In this document: positions 45,927 through 54,670 of the stretch, piece after piece
How positions within the stretch are numbered: the stretch's first letter is position 1
Layout of the letters: each line of letters starts with the position of its first letter
Origin: a bacterium
Lineage (GTDB): Bacteria; Krumholzibacteriota; Krumholzibacteriia; JACNKJ01
Assembly: GCA_024231955.1 (NCBI GenBank)
Contig: JAAEPZ010001024.1
Location: 248,001 to 312,000, forward strand
DNA: 64,000 bases
Direction: 5' to 3'
Position numbers and translations under genes: made by a program
Notes under the pieces: generated by a model
Database searches by the model: none
The model's input: the letters and a program-made list of their open reading frames with translations, nothing else
What the model was told of the DNA's origin: nothing

Positions 45927-48900
45927 ATGAAATTCATGACTCCCGTTTCTCTGTTTCTACTGGCAGTGATTTGCCTGTGTACGGCGTCAACCGCCGTTCA
46001 GGCCGAATCGGCAACAGGTGCTCGATTCCCGGCCCTTAACCCCGACGGATCCCAACTTGCATTCAGCTGGCGCGGCGACATCTGGATCGTCGACAGTCAG
46101 GGTGGCGAAGCCAGGCGCATCACGGACAATATTGCGCACGACAAAATGCCCAAGTGGTCGCCCGACGGTCGTGAGATCGCATTCTCCAGCGACCGGAACG
46201 GCAACTACGACATCTACATCGTCAGCGCGACCGGGGGCGCACCGGAGCGGATGACCTTCCACAGCCGCGACGACTTCGCGCTTTGCTGGGGTCCAGACGG
46301 GAGCATCTACTTCAACAGCCGGCGCGAGGCGCGCATGGACCTGGTCTACAGGGTGGCGCGCAGCGGCGGACGTCCCGAAGTCGTGATCGGCGATCGGGCC
46401 TTCAACGCGACGGTCAGCCCCGACGGCAAGTGGATCGCCTATGTCCGCGGCTACACCAACTGGTGGCGCAAAAACTACCGCGGTTGGGCGAGTCGCGACA
46501 TCTGGGTTCGCGCCCTCTCCGGCGGCACCAGTTGGCATATCACCACCTGGCAGGGCAAGGATGACAATCCGCAGTGGAGCGGCGACGGCAAGACACTGCT
46601 CTTCGAGAGCGAGCGGAAAGACGGGGTCGCCAACCTCTGGAGCGTCGACCTCAAGTTCTCTGGCGATCGTGTCGAACCGGACGGAACACCGGACCAGATC
46701 ACCAGGATTAAAGGGGACGATATCCAGTTCATGACGGCCAGCCGCGACGGTCGTCTGGCCACCTTCGAATCGGAGGGTAAATTGTGGACGGTCGCCACCG
46801 CAGGCGGGAGGCCGCGGGAGGTCAAGATCGACTGTATCGCCGACCTCAAGGAGAACCCCTTCGAGCACAGTGTCCACAGCAGTGGCGCAACCGAATTCGC
46901 CTTCGCCCCCGGCGAGGCGCAGGTGGCGTTCATTGTCGAAGGTGAGGTCTACGCGGCAACGATCAAGGATGACGAGATGCAGGACGCGGTGCGGATCACA
47001 ACCACCGACGCCCGCGAGAAGGATATCGTCTGGCTGGACGAAGAGGTGCTGCTCTACATCAGCGACCGCCATGGCCAGGATGACATATTCCTTGCCCGCA
47101 GCACGGACACCAAAGGCGCGGAGCTGGGCAAGAGCCGCTACCGCGAGGAGGAGCGCCTTACCGACACCCGCGAGAATGAGTATTCTCCGCAGGTCAGCCC
47201 CGACGGCGAGAAGGTGCTTTACCGTCGCGCCAACGGTCAGATCTGGTGCATGCGGCCTGATGGCGACGATCAGAAGCGTTTGGGCAAAGCCCTCGGTGCG
47301 CTCCACGTTGACTGGGCCCCCGATTCGCGCTACATCGCCTACAGTTTCTCGAATCACGGTTCGGCCGAGGATATCTTCATCTACGATACCGAGGAGAAGG
47401 GCGAGCCCGTCAATATCTCCAACCATCCCAACGACGATTTCCACCCGCTCTGGAGTGGAGATGGCCAGCGGCTGGCCTGGGCCAGCCGCAACGATGACGG
47501 CGAGTACCGGATCCGCTACTTCTGGCTCACTCACGAGGAGGCCGACAAGACCCAGGCCGAACGCGATCGTGAGGAGGAGGAGTCTGACGAACCCGCCGAG
47601 GAGACCGAAGGTGAAGAGGGTGATGGGGAGGAGGCGGACGACGAGGCCGTCGAAGTGAAGATCGACTGGGACGATATCCCCAATCGGATACACACCGTCA
47701 CCATGGTCGACGGCGGCTATTGGGACTACGACCAGAGTCCCGACGGCAAGCACTACGCCCTCCGCACCGACGTGCTGGAGAATATGGACCTGTGGACCGT
47801 CGATTGGGACGGCGACAATCTCATCCGCATCACGCAGGGTGGCGCAAACCCCGACCGCATGCTCTGGAGCGAGGACAGCGGCAAGATCCGCTATCTCAGC
47901 CGTGGCCAGATCCGCGAGATCGACAACTCGTCGGGGGCATCACCGAACACGTTCGGCTTCAGCGTCGAGCTCACGGTCAATGCGGAAGCGCGGCGACTGC
48001 AGAAGTTCAACGAAGCCTGGCGTCTGCTCAACGACGGCTTCTATGACAGCGAATTCCATGGTGCCGACTGGGATGACATCCGCAAGAGGTATGAGCCGTT
48101 GGCGAAAGTCGCGATCATGCCCGAGGACTTCAAGGATATTATCCGCGAGATGATCGGCGAGCTCAATGCCAGCCACCTCGGCTGCTACGGCGGACCGGGG
48201 AACACGGGCGGAGACGATCGCACCGGCCTGCTTGGTTTCTATCCCGACGATGACTACGACGGCAAGGGTGTCAAGGTGGGCTGGGTGCTGCCCCGCGGCC
48301 CGCTTGACCGTGAGGGCAAGAGTGTTGTCGCGGGCGAGATCATCCTGGCGGTCAACGGTCACGAGATCGGCAGGAACGAGAACCACTACCCGCTGCTCAA
48401 TCACCAGGCGGGCGAGGAGGTGGACCTCACTATCCGCGATCTCGACGACGAGGAGCGGACGATCACCATCGTCCCCGTCACCAGTGTCTACTGGCTGAAC
48501 TATCGCAACTGGGTCGACGACAACCGGACTATGGCCAACCGTCTCTCGCATGATCGCGTGGCCTACATCCACATGAGCGCCATGGGCAGTTTCGACTGGG
48601 ATAAATTCCAGGCCGACATCTTCAGCCGCACCCACAACAAGGACGCTCTGATCCTCGATGTCCGCTTCAACAACGGCGGCCGCATCCACGATCAGGTGCT
48701 CACCTTCCTCAGCCGCAGGGTCTACGGTTACACCACGAACCGCAGTCGCGAAGAGGGTACATTCGATGCGCAGGATCGCTGGGACAAGCCCATCGTCGTG
48801 CTGATCAACGAGCGGAGCTACTCCGATGGCGAGATCTTCCCCTGGGGTTTCAAGGCGCTAGGACTGGGCAAGCTGATCGGTATGCCCACCTTCGGCGCGG

Positions 48901-49121
48901 TGATCGGCACGAGCGACACGGAACTGATCGACGGCACGGGCTTCCGGGTGCCAGGTTCCGGTTGGTATCGCGCCATGCCCGACGGTTCGATCGGCGTGAA
49001 CCTGGAGAACAATCCCGTCATGCCGGACGTCATGGTGCCCGACGTGCCGGAGGAGAATCTCCAAGGTCGCGACGCCCAGATCGAGCGTGCCGTGACCGAA
49101 CTTCTGGATATGCTCGACTAG
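45927..49121 (+). CDS. Secreted tricorn-like S41 protease
   Basis: A 1064-residue exported protease. It has a signal peptide (about residues 1-26), then a PD40/WD40-like propeller (repeats such as PALNPDGSQLAFSWRGDIWIVD and PKWSPDGREIAFSSDRNGNYDIYIV), an acidic low-complexity loop (about 545-575, E and D rich), a PDZ-like segment (KVGWVLPRGPLDREGKSVVAGEIILAVNG) and a C-terminal S41 core (LDVRFNNGGRIHDQVL, INERSYSDGEIFPWGFKALG with the probable nucleophile Ser). Such proteins degrade peptides, in archaea as tricorn; bacterial ones are often periplasmic. ATG at 45927 has GGAG upstream. Monocistronic with a terminator. Confidence 0.87.
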   Translation: MKFMTPVSLFLLAVICLCTASTAVQAESATGARFPALNPDGSQLAFSWRGDIWIVDSQGGEARRITDNIAHDKMPKWSPDGREIAFSSDRNGNYDIYIVSATGGAPERMTFHSRDDFALCWGPDGSIYFNSRREARMDLVYRVARSGGRPEVVIGDRAFNATVSPDGKWIAYVRGYTNWWRKNYRGWASRDIWVRALSGGTSWHITTWQGKDDNPQWSGDGKTLLFESERKDGVANLWSVDLKFSGDRVEPDGTPDQITRIKGDDIQFMTASRDGRLATFESEGKLWTVATAGGRPREVKIDCIADLKENPFEHSVHSSGATEFAFAPGEAQVAFIVEGEVYAATIKDDEMQDAVRITTTDAREKDIVWLDEEVLLYISDRHGQDDIFLARSTDTKGAELGKSRYREEERLTDTRENEYSPQVSPDGEKVLYRRANGQIWCMRPDGDDQKRLGKALGALHVDWAPDSRYIAYSFSNHGSAEDIFIYDTEEKGEPVNISNHPNDDFHPLWSGDGQRLAWASRNDDGEYRIRYFWLTHEEADKTQAERDREEEESDEPAEETEGEEGDGEEADDEAVEVKIDWDDIPNRIHTVTMVDGGYWDYDQSPDGKHYALRTDVLENMDLWTVDWDGDNLIRITQGGANPDRMLWSEDSGKIRYLSRGQIREIDNSSGASPNTFGFSVELTVNAEARRLQKFNEAWRLLNDGFYDSEFHGADWDDIRKRYEPLAKVAIMPEDFKDIIREMIGELNASHLGCYGGPGNTGGDDRTGLLGFYPDDDYDGKGVKVGWVLPRGPLDREGKSVVAGEIILAVNGHEIGRNENHYPLLNHQAGEEVDLTIRDLDDEERTITIVPVTSVYWLNYRNWVDDNRTMANRLSHDRVAYIHMSAMGSFDWDKFQADIFSRTHNKDALILDVRFNNGGRIHDQVLTFLSRRVYGYTTNRSREEGTFDAQDRWDKPIVVLINERSYSDGEIFPWGFKALGLGKLIGMPTFGAVIGTSDTELIDGTGFRVPGSGWYRAMPDGSIGVNLENNPVMPDVMVPDVPEENLQGRDAQIERAVTELLDMLD

Positions 49122-49147
49122 ATCTCCGGGGGTACCCAAAAGAGACA

Positions 49148-49179
49148 AGCGGCGCCACCGTCAGGTGGCGTCGCTTTTT
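49148..49179 (+). terminator. Terminator of the tricorn-like gene
   Basis: AGCGGCGCCACC-GTCA-GGTGGCGTCGCT followed by TTTT: a 12-bp stem with one mismatch or wobble, 27 bases past the stop. Confidence 0.85.
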
Positions 49180-49328
49180 GTAACCTGCAGCAAACTCCAG
49201 ACCCACCTAATCAATCAACATCAACGGGAATGGACGGAGCTCACCCATCAGCTGCAGAGCCGTGGACAATCCGAGGCGACAGGTCGGTGAATTGGATGAC
49301 GATGAGGTTGCGGAGGGAGCTGATCCCG

Positions 49329-49691
49329 TTACGCAATACGTGTGTCGGTGGGCTTGTTGTCCTCATCGACCAGCACGAGGCGCGGCCTGAACTCCTCAGC
49401 CTCTTCGGGGGTCATTCTGGCGAAGGCGATGATTATCACCTTGTCGCCCTTCGCTCCCAGTCGCGCGGCGGCACCGTTGAGGCAGATCACCCCGGTACCC
49501 CTTCCACCCTCGATCACATAGGTCTCGAGGCGGCTCCCGTTGTTGATGTTCACCACAGACACCTTCTCGTAAGGGAGAAGGCCGGCCGCATCCATGAGGT
49601 CGCGGTCCACGGTCAGACTACCCTCGTATTGAAGGTTGGCTTCCGTGATAGTGGCACGATGGAGTTTACATTTGCAAAGTTCGATCAGCAT
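49329..49691 (-). CDS. panD: Aspartate 1-decarboxylase proenzyme
   Basis: Pyruvoyl enzyme making beta-alanine from aspartate for pantothenate and CoA. The 120-residue protein shows MLIELCKCKLHRATIT at the start, Lys9, Tyr22 and the self-cleavage site Gly24-Ser25 (YEGS), NGSRLETYVIEG and GVICLNGAAARL, all expected for PanD. The ATG at 49691 has GGAGAG upstream; the open frame continues upstream to 49799, but those residues precede the conserved N terminus and are not coding. No other pan gene is adjacent. Confidence 0.94.
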   Translation of the reverse strand: MLIELCKCKLHRATITEANLQYEGSLTVDRDLMDAAGLLPYEKVSVVNINNGSRLETYVIEGGRGTGVICLNGAAARLGAKGDKVIIIAFARMTPEEAEEFRPRLVLVDEDNKPTDTRIA

Positions 49692-49906
49692 TTGGGCTCT
49701 CCATGAGGGCGCGCAGGCAGCGTTCCAGCTGTCAGTTAAGGCTTCGGTAGTATAGTCAGAGGCGTTGAAATTGTCTAGATACTGGTTTCCCAATTTCATT
49801 CCATCTTGCCATTATGAAAGGATTTACCTATGCTCACGAGGCTTGGCAGGCGAGTTAATAACAAGAGCAGAACCGTGTTGGGGCGGATTCGGAAAGATTC
49901 AAAAAG

Positions 49907-51265
49907 ATGAAAGCGGTTATCACAAAAATCGCCAAAAGGATTGAGGACGCAGGTGGACGAGCATTTTTCGTCGGCGGCTGCGTGCGCGATCACCTGCTCA
50001 ATACCGGCAGTTACGACTTTGATATCGAGGTCTACGGTCTCAATCTTGAAAAACTCGAGAATATTCTGCGGGCGCACGGCCGCGTGGAGGCCGTCGGACG
50101 CTCCTTTGGTGTACTCAAGTTATTCCATCCGGACGGCGAGGCGGACTTCGCCTTGCCGCGCAGGGAAAGCAAGGTGGGTGCAGGTCACCGCGGGTTCGTG
50201 GTCGATCTCGACCCGACCATCACGCGGAAAGAGGCCTGCGCACGGCGCGACTTCACCATCAACGCCATGCTCATGGATATCCTCACCGACGAGATCCACG
50301 ATTACCATGGTGGCCGGAGGGATCTCGACCGGCGCATACTTCGCCACACCGGCCCCGCCTTTGCCGAGGACCCGCTCCGCGCCTATCGCCTGATGCAGTT
50401 CAGCGCCCGCCTGGAGATGACGGTCGCCCCGGAAACGTTGGTCGAGTGTAGCCGGATGGATCTGGGATCCCTTGCCCGGGAGCGGATCTTCGCCGAGTTC
50501 GAGAAGCTGTTCCTGCTGGCAAAGCGCCCCGGCCTTGGCCTGGAGACGGCCCGACTTGCGGGGATAATCGCCTACCACCCCGAACTCGTGACCATGGTGG
50601 ACTGTCCCCAGGAGCCGGTCTGGCATCCCGAGGGGAGCGTCTGGGAGCACACGCTGCTGGTCGTGAATGAGGCTGCGGCCCTACGGCAGGGTGATCGTCA
50701 CAAGGATCTGGCTCTGATGTTCGGTGCACTCTGCCACGATCTGGGCAAGCCGCCGACCACGAAGGTGCAGAATGGCCGGATCGTCAGCCCCGGGCATGCC
50801 GATGCCGGGGTCAAGCCGACACGCAGCTTCATGGAGCGGTTGACCAACGACATGGATCTGATCATGCAGATCGAGAGCCATGTCCGCTACCATCTCCGCC
50901 CTGCCGACTTCTATCGTGTGCGCAACGAGATCGGCGATGCCGCGATCCGTCGATTGGCGACCCAGGTGAATATCACGGATCTGCTCCGTGTGGCTCAGGC
51001 CGATCACTTCGGGCGCACGACGCCCGACGCGCTGGCCCGCGAATTCCCCGCCGGCGAATGGCTGCTGGCCAGGGCCGAGGAGTTGCAGGTCCGCGAAGAG
51101 CCGCCCACGCCCATCCTGATGGGACGGCATCTGCTGCAGCAGGGCTGGCAACCAGGTCCCGAGATGGGCCTCAAGCTGGAGGAAGCGTACGAGGCGCAGA
51201 TCGAGGGGACATTCAACAATCTCGATGAGGCTCTGAAATGGCTGGGGCTGTTTGACGACCGGTAG
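49907..51265 (+). CDS. CCA tRNA nucleotidyltransferase / poly(A) polymerase family protein with HD domain
   Basis: A 452-residue enzyme expected to add or repair the tRNA 3' CCA (class II nucleotidyltransferase). The head domain shows FFVGGCVRDHLL and DFDIEVYG (catalytic aspartates near 37-39), and RRDFTINAMLMDI with the RNA-binding segment DPLRAYRLMQFSARLEMT. A C-terminal HD domain is marked by His277-Asp278 in ALCHDLGKPP and by the later SPGHADAG and HVRYH, giving possible 2',3'-cyclic phosphodiesterase or phosphatase activity. CCA-adding versus poly(A) activity is not decidable from sequence alone. GGAAAG precedes the start. Confidence 0.87.
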   Translation: MKAVITKIAKRIEDAGGRAFFVGGCVRDHLLNTGSYDFDIEVYGLNLEKLENILRAHGRVEAVGRSFGVLKLFHPDGEADFALPRRESKVGAGHRGFVVDLDPTITRKEACARRDFTINAMLMDILTDEIHDYHGGRRDLDRRILRHTGPAFAEDPLRAYRLMQFSARLEMTVAPETLVECSRMDLGSLARERIFAEFEKLFLLAKRPGLGLETARLAGIIAYHPELVTMVDCPQEPVWHPEGSVWEHTLLVVNEAAALRQGDRHKDLALMFGALCHDLGKPPTTKVQNGRIVSPGHADAGVKPTRSFMERLTNDMDLIMQIESHVRYHLRPADFYRVRNEIGDAAIRRLATQVNITDLLRVAQADHFGRTTPDALAREFPAGEWLLARAEELQVREEPPTPILMGRHLLQQGWQPGPEMGLKLEEAYEAQIEGTFNNLDEALKWLGLFDDR

Positions 51266-51293
51266 TCACGGCAGGCAACCCGTTATCAGGGAA

Positions 51294-51320
51294 ACGCCGC
51301 CCCGATCGAGGCGGCGCCCT
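51294..51320. terminator. Possible bidirectional terminator hairpin
   Basis: GCCGCC and GGCGGC arms around CCGATCGA lie between convergent genes; no long T run follows in either direction. Confidence 0.35.
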
Positions 51321-51345
51321 CACTTCAACATATCCGCATACGGCG

Positions 51346-52212
51346 TCAGGCCGGGTCGACCACCATGTTCTCCAACGTACCGATGCCCTCGATAGTCATG
51401 CTCATCACATCGCCATTCTTGAGGAACACGGGCGGGTCGCAATACAGACCAACCCCGCCGGGAGTGCCCGTGCTGATCACATCCCCCGGCTCAAGGGTCA
51501 TATTGCTGGAGAGATATTCCACCATGAAATCCACACGGAAGATCAACTCGCGCGTGTTGCTCCTCTGTCGCAACTCGCCGTTGATCCGGCTGGAGATCTC
51601 CAGGTTGTGCGGATCGGCGATCTCATCCCGGGTCACGATCCAGGGTCCCATGGGTCCGAATGTCTCAAACCCCTTGGCCCGCAGCCATTGCCGCTCCGCG
51701 CCCTGTGTCTCCCGCCCGCTGACGTCGTTCATCACGGTGTAACCGAGCACATGATCCCAGGCGTCGTGAATCGTCACATTGCGCGCGCGTCTGCCGATGA
51801 CAAAGGCCAGCTCCACTTCGTAATCCACCTTCGCCTCCCCCCTGGGCAAAACGACACTCTCACCCTGACCGATCAGTGCGCTGGGCACCTTGGGAAAGAG
51901 GAGCGGGGCTGTGGGCAACGGTCGATTCTGCTCCTCAGCGTGGTCCCTGTAATTCAGGCCGAGACAGATCACCTTGCTGGGCTCGGGGATGGGAGGTGCC
52001 AGGCGAACGGATTTTAAATCAACGAGATGCGCGGGATCATGATCGACGGCCCCAACTGCCGTGATCACGTCATCCAGGAGATCATCTTCGAGAATTTTAC
52101 GCCAACTCGCAGGATTATCGGGCAGGGCAATGGTAAGATCCAGTAACTGCGTTTCATTGAGCATGACTCCAGGACGCTCCCCATAGCGTGGACCGTAACT
52201 GACAATTCTCAT
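51346..52212 (-). CDS. Fumarylacetoacetate hydrolase (FAH) family protein
   Basis: A 288-residue FAH-superfamily enzyme that cleaves or decarboxylates 2-oxo/enol carboxylates using a divalent metal. Landmarks: KVICLGLNYRDHAEEQN, FPKVPSALIGQGESVVLP, VDYEVELAFVIGRRARNV (metal-binding E-x-E), GYTVMNDVSGRETQ, GPMGPWIVTRDEI and VISTGTPGGVGLY near the end. The substrate cannot be assigned; members include acylpyruvases and ureidoglycolate lyase-like enzymes. AAGGAAG precedes the ATG. Confidence 0.88.
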   Translation of the reverse strand: MRIVSYGPRYGERPGVMLNETQLLDLTIALPDNPASWRKILEDDLLDDVITAVGAVDHDPAHLVDLKSVRLAPPIPEPSKVICLGLNYRDHAEEQNRPLPTAPLLFPKVPSALIGQGESVVLPRGEAKVDYEVELAFVIGRRARNVTIHDAWDHVLGYTVMNDVSGRETQGAERQWLRAKGFETFGPMGPWIVTRDEIADPHNLEISSRINGELRQRSNTRELIFRVDFMVEYLSSNMTLEPGDVISTGTPGGVGLYCDPPVFLKNGDVMSMTIEGIGTLENMVVDPA

Positions 52213-52231
52213 TGGATCTTCCTTCCTTATG

Positions 52232-52276
52232 ACACCTAATTGTTCCTTACCTATTGCTGTGCAAGTAGTTAGGTGT
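52232..52276. promoter_or_regulatory. Inverted repeat upstream of the FAH and LVIVD genes
   Basis: ACACCTAA at 52232-52239 and TTAGGTGT at 52269-52276 are exact inverted repeats about 29 bases apart, in the divergent promoter space. Confidence 0.35.
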
Positions 52277-52391
52277 GTTTAGGGTAGCCTCGCCATCCGC
52301 TAAAATGGTAGAATTAATGTACTACAGTGGAATCACCATTCAAACCTCCATCCGGATCATCGAGGTTTGACACATTCGATCAGGAGTATCA

Positions 52392-54659
52392 ATGTATCCG
52401 CTCAAGAGAATTACCTCAACCGTCCTGAACCTGCTCGGGTTGATCCTGCTGCTTGCCTGCCTGTCTGGTAGTGCGCTTGCCGATACCCAGCTGAAATACC
52501 TGGACAGCACTCAGTGGACCTACAATCGGGACTGCGTGGCAAGCACCGATACGCTCATTACGGCAATGAGGAGCGGAATCCAGTTCTGGGATGTCTCCGA
52601 CCCGACCTCCCCGGCTCTCTTCGCGGAGCACTATGCCAACACTCTGCAACCCTGGTCCGTAGACCGCGAGGGTGACATCCTCGCCTACACCACGGACGCC
52701 GCCCCCGGCAATCTGGTGATTCTGGACATCAGCGACCCCGAGGCTCCGTTTGAGCTGGCAAGTATAGCCGGCATCGGCACCCATGCGGATATCGTACTTC
52801 ATACCGTGGCCGACACTCTCTATGCCTTCACGGCGGGCAAAACCACTTTCAGTCTGAACGCCTTCAATCTGGATGACCCGGCGAATCCGGTTCTGCGCGA
52901 TAACCTTATCATGAGCAGTCTCAGCGGCGTCGCCGCCATGGGCGACACCCTGCTGGTAACCGGTATCAGCTCCGGTCTGCACACCATCAACATTGCCGAT
53001 CCCGGCAACATGGAACTAGTCAACACCATGCCGCTGGACGGTCAACTCAGCAAGGTCGTAACCAGCGGCAACCTGGCCGCCGTTGCCGCCAATAACTCCG
53101 GCTTCCATGTCATCGACATCTCGGATCTGTCGTCGCCGATACTGCTGACGACCATCCTGCCCACCATCAATCCGGAATACACGGACCTCAGGGTCGAGGA
53201 TGTCACGATTTCAGGCTCGCGCATCTGTGCACTGACCGTAACCGCCGGCCCCCTGGTCTACGAAACCCAACCCGATCCGGCCAACCCCGTACTCGTGGCC
53301 TACGATCACTCCATCGATTCCGATCAGGCCTATCCCTACAACGCTTTTGAGGGCGCCTGCCAGTATGGCGACATGCTCTACGCCAGCCACTTCAGCGGCA
53401 CCTCCCCCGGTGCTCTGATCTTTGACCTGACCGAGACAAACCTCTCCATCATCGGCAGCACGCAGGCCTATGACTTCATCCGTTACGTCACTGCATCAGG
53501 TGACCGCGTCTACTCCTGCGTCGGCGAGATGGGCATCTTCGCCTACGAACTCACTGATGATCATCAGTTGAAATACTTGAGCAACGAACTTCTGGTCGAG
53601 GCCTGGGGCGCCGAGGCTCGAGGCGACACGGTGTTCGTCGCCTCCACCTCCGACGGTCTCGTCATCTTGGACTTCACCGACGCCGCCGCTCCGACGATCA
53701 TCGGCTCCCTTGACTTGGGGCAGGCTCGGGGCATCGAAGTGGTTGACGATATCGCCTATGTGGTTGCATTCACCCAGGGGATCTTCACCGTCAGCATGAC
53801 CGACAAGACCGACCCGGTAATTCTGGGCAACGCCAAGGTACCCGGCATGGAGGCGATCCGGATCTCGGTTCAGGACACGCTGGCCGTCACTGCCGACCGC
53901 ATCGGCGGCATGAACCTGTGGAGCGTAAACGACCCCTCCAACATCACCTGGCTGGGCAACTACCTCCCTGCGATAACACCGCCTGATACTTCCTCCAACA
54001 GGGTTATCGATGTCGAGCTGTTCGGCGACCTGGCCTACGTGGCCGTCGACCGCGAAGGGATCCATGTCATCGATGTCTCCGACCCCACGCTGCCGACTCT
54101 GGTCACCACCTTCGAAAAGCACGGCACAAGCTGCGTAGTCTACGAAGATGCGGATGACACGCTCCTGATGGTCACGGCCGGTAACTTTGGCCTCATGGCC
54201 TACAATATCGCTACCCCGACCGACCCGTTCCTGGTCAGTACTCTGGACACGAACGACAATGCGATGGCGTTGTGCTTGAGCGGCAACAATATCTTCATTG
54301 CGGACAACGCCAGCCTGATGGCGTTTCGCTGGCCCTATGTCAATGCCATTAATGATCAGGTGGCCGGCTACGCCTCTCTGCTCGGCAACTTCCCGAACCC
54401 GTTCAACCCCCACACGAACATCACCTTCGATCTGCCCGAAGCAGGCATCTATCAGCTTGATATCTTCGACATCCGCGGTCGGCGTCTCACGACCTTGAGG
54501 GAGGGGAAATTCCCGGCCGGTCTACAGAGCGTGATCTGGCAGGGTCTAGACAATGAGGGTCGGGAGCTACCCAGCGGCGTCTACTTCGCCCGGCTCGCCG
54601 GCCGTACCGCCTCCGGTAAGCAACTTGGCTCGACACACAAACTCACCCTTCTGCGTTGA
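52392..54659 (+). CDS. Secreted LVIVD-repeat beta-propeller protein, paralog A, with FlgD-like C-terminal domain
   Basis: A 755-residue exported protein: signal peptide (about 1-30), an N-terminal YLDSTQWTYNRDC motif, then LVIVD-type propeller blades (for example LVILDISDPEAPFELAS, SGFHVIDISDLSSPILL, GLVILDFTDAAAPTIIG) over about 600 residues. It ends in a FlgD/T9SS-type Ig-like domain starting FPNPFNPHTNITFDL and containing LDIFDIRGR, the kind used for outer-membrane sorting in FCB bacteria. No catalytic residues are seen. The stop overlaps a possible start of the next paralog. Confidence 0.8.
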   Translation: MYPLKRITSTVLNLLGLILLLACLSGSALADTQLKYLDSTQWTYNRDCVASTDTLITAMRSGIQFWDVSDPTSPALFAEHYANTLQPWSVDREGDILAYTTDAAPGNLVILDISDPEAPFELASIAGIGTHADIVLHTVADTLYAFTAGKTTFSLNAFNLDDPANPVLRDNLIMSSLSGVAAMGDTLLVTGISSGLHTINIADPGNMELVNTMPLDGQLSKVVTSGNLAAVAANNSGFHVIDISDLSSPILLTTILPTINPEYTDLRVEDVTISGSRICALTVTAGPLVYETQPDPANPVLVAYDHSIDSDQAYPYNAFEGACQYGDMLYASHFSGTSPGALIFDLTETNLSIIGSTQAYDFIRYVTASGDRVYSCVGEMGIFAYELTDDHQLKYLSNELLVEAWGAEARGDTVFVASTSDGLVILDFTDAAAPTIIGSLDLGQARGIEVVDDIAYVVAFTQGIFTVSMTDKTDPVILGNAKVPGMEAIRISVQDTLAVTADRIGGMNLWSVNDPSNITWLGNYLPAITPPDTSSNRVIDVELFGDLAYVAVDREGIHVIDVSDPTLPTLVTTFEKHGTSCVVYEDADDTLLMVTAGNFGLMAYNIATPTDPFLVSTLDTNDNAMALCLSGNNIFIADNASLMAFRWPYVNAINDQVAGYASLLGNFPNPFNPHTNITFDLPEAGIYQLDIFDIRGRRLTTLREGKFPAGLQSVIWQGLDNEGRELPSGVYFARLAGRTASGKQLGSTHKLTLLR

Positions 54660-54670
54660 TGGAGTCCGAC

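Noticed and set aside
45987..47753. A 588-codon open frame antisense to the tricorn-like gene
   Set aside because: It is a codon-bias shadow: the sense frame has a signal peptide, propeller repeats and protease motifs, the antisense none.
49692..49799. N-terminal extension of PanD
   Set aside because: The conserved PanD N terminus and ribosome-binding site fix the start at 49691.
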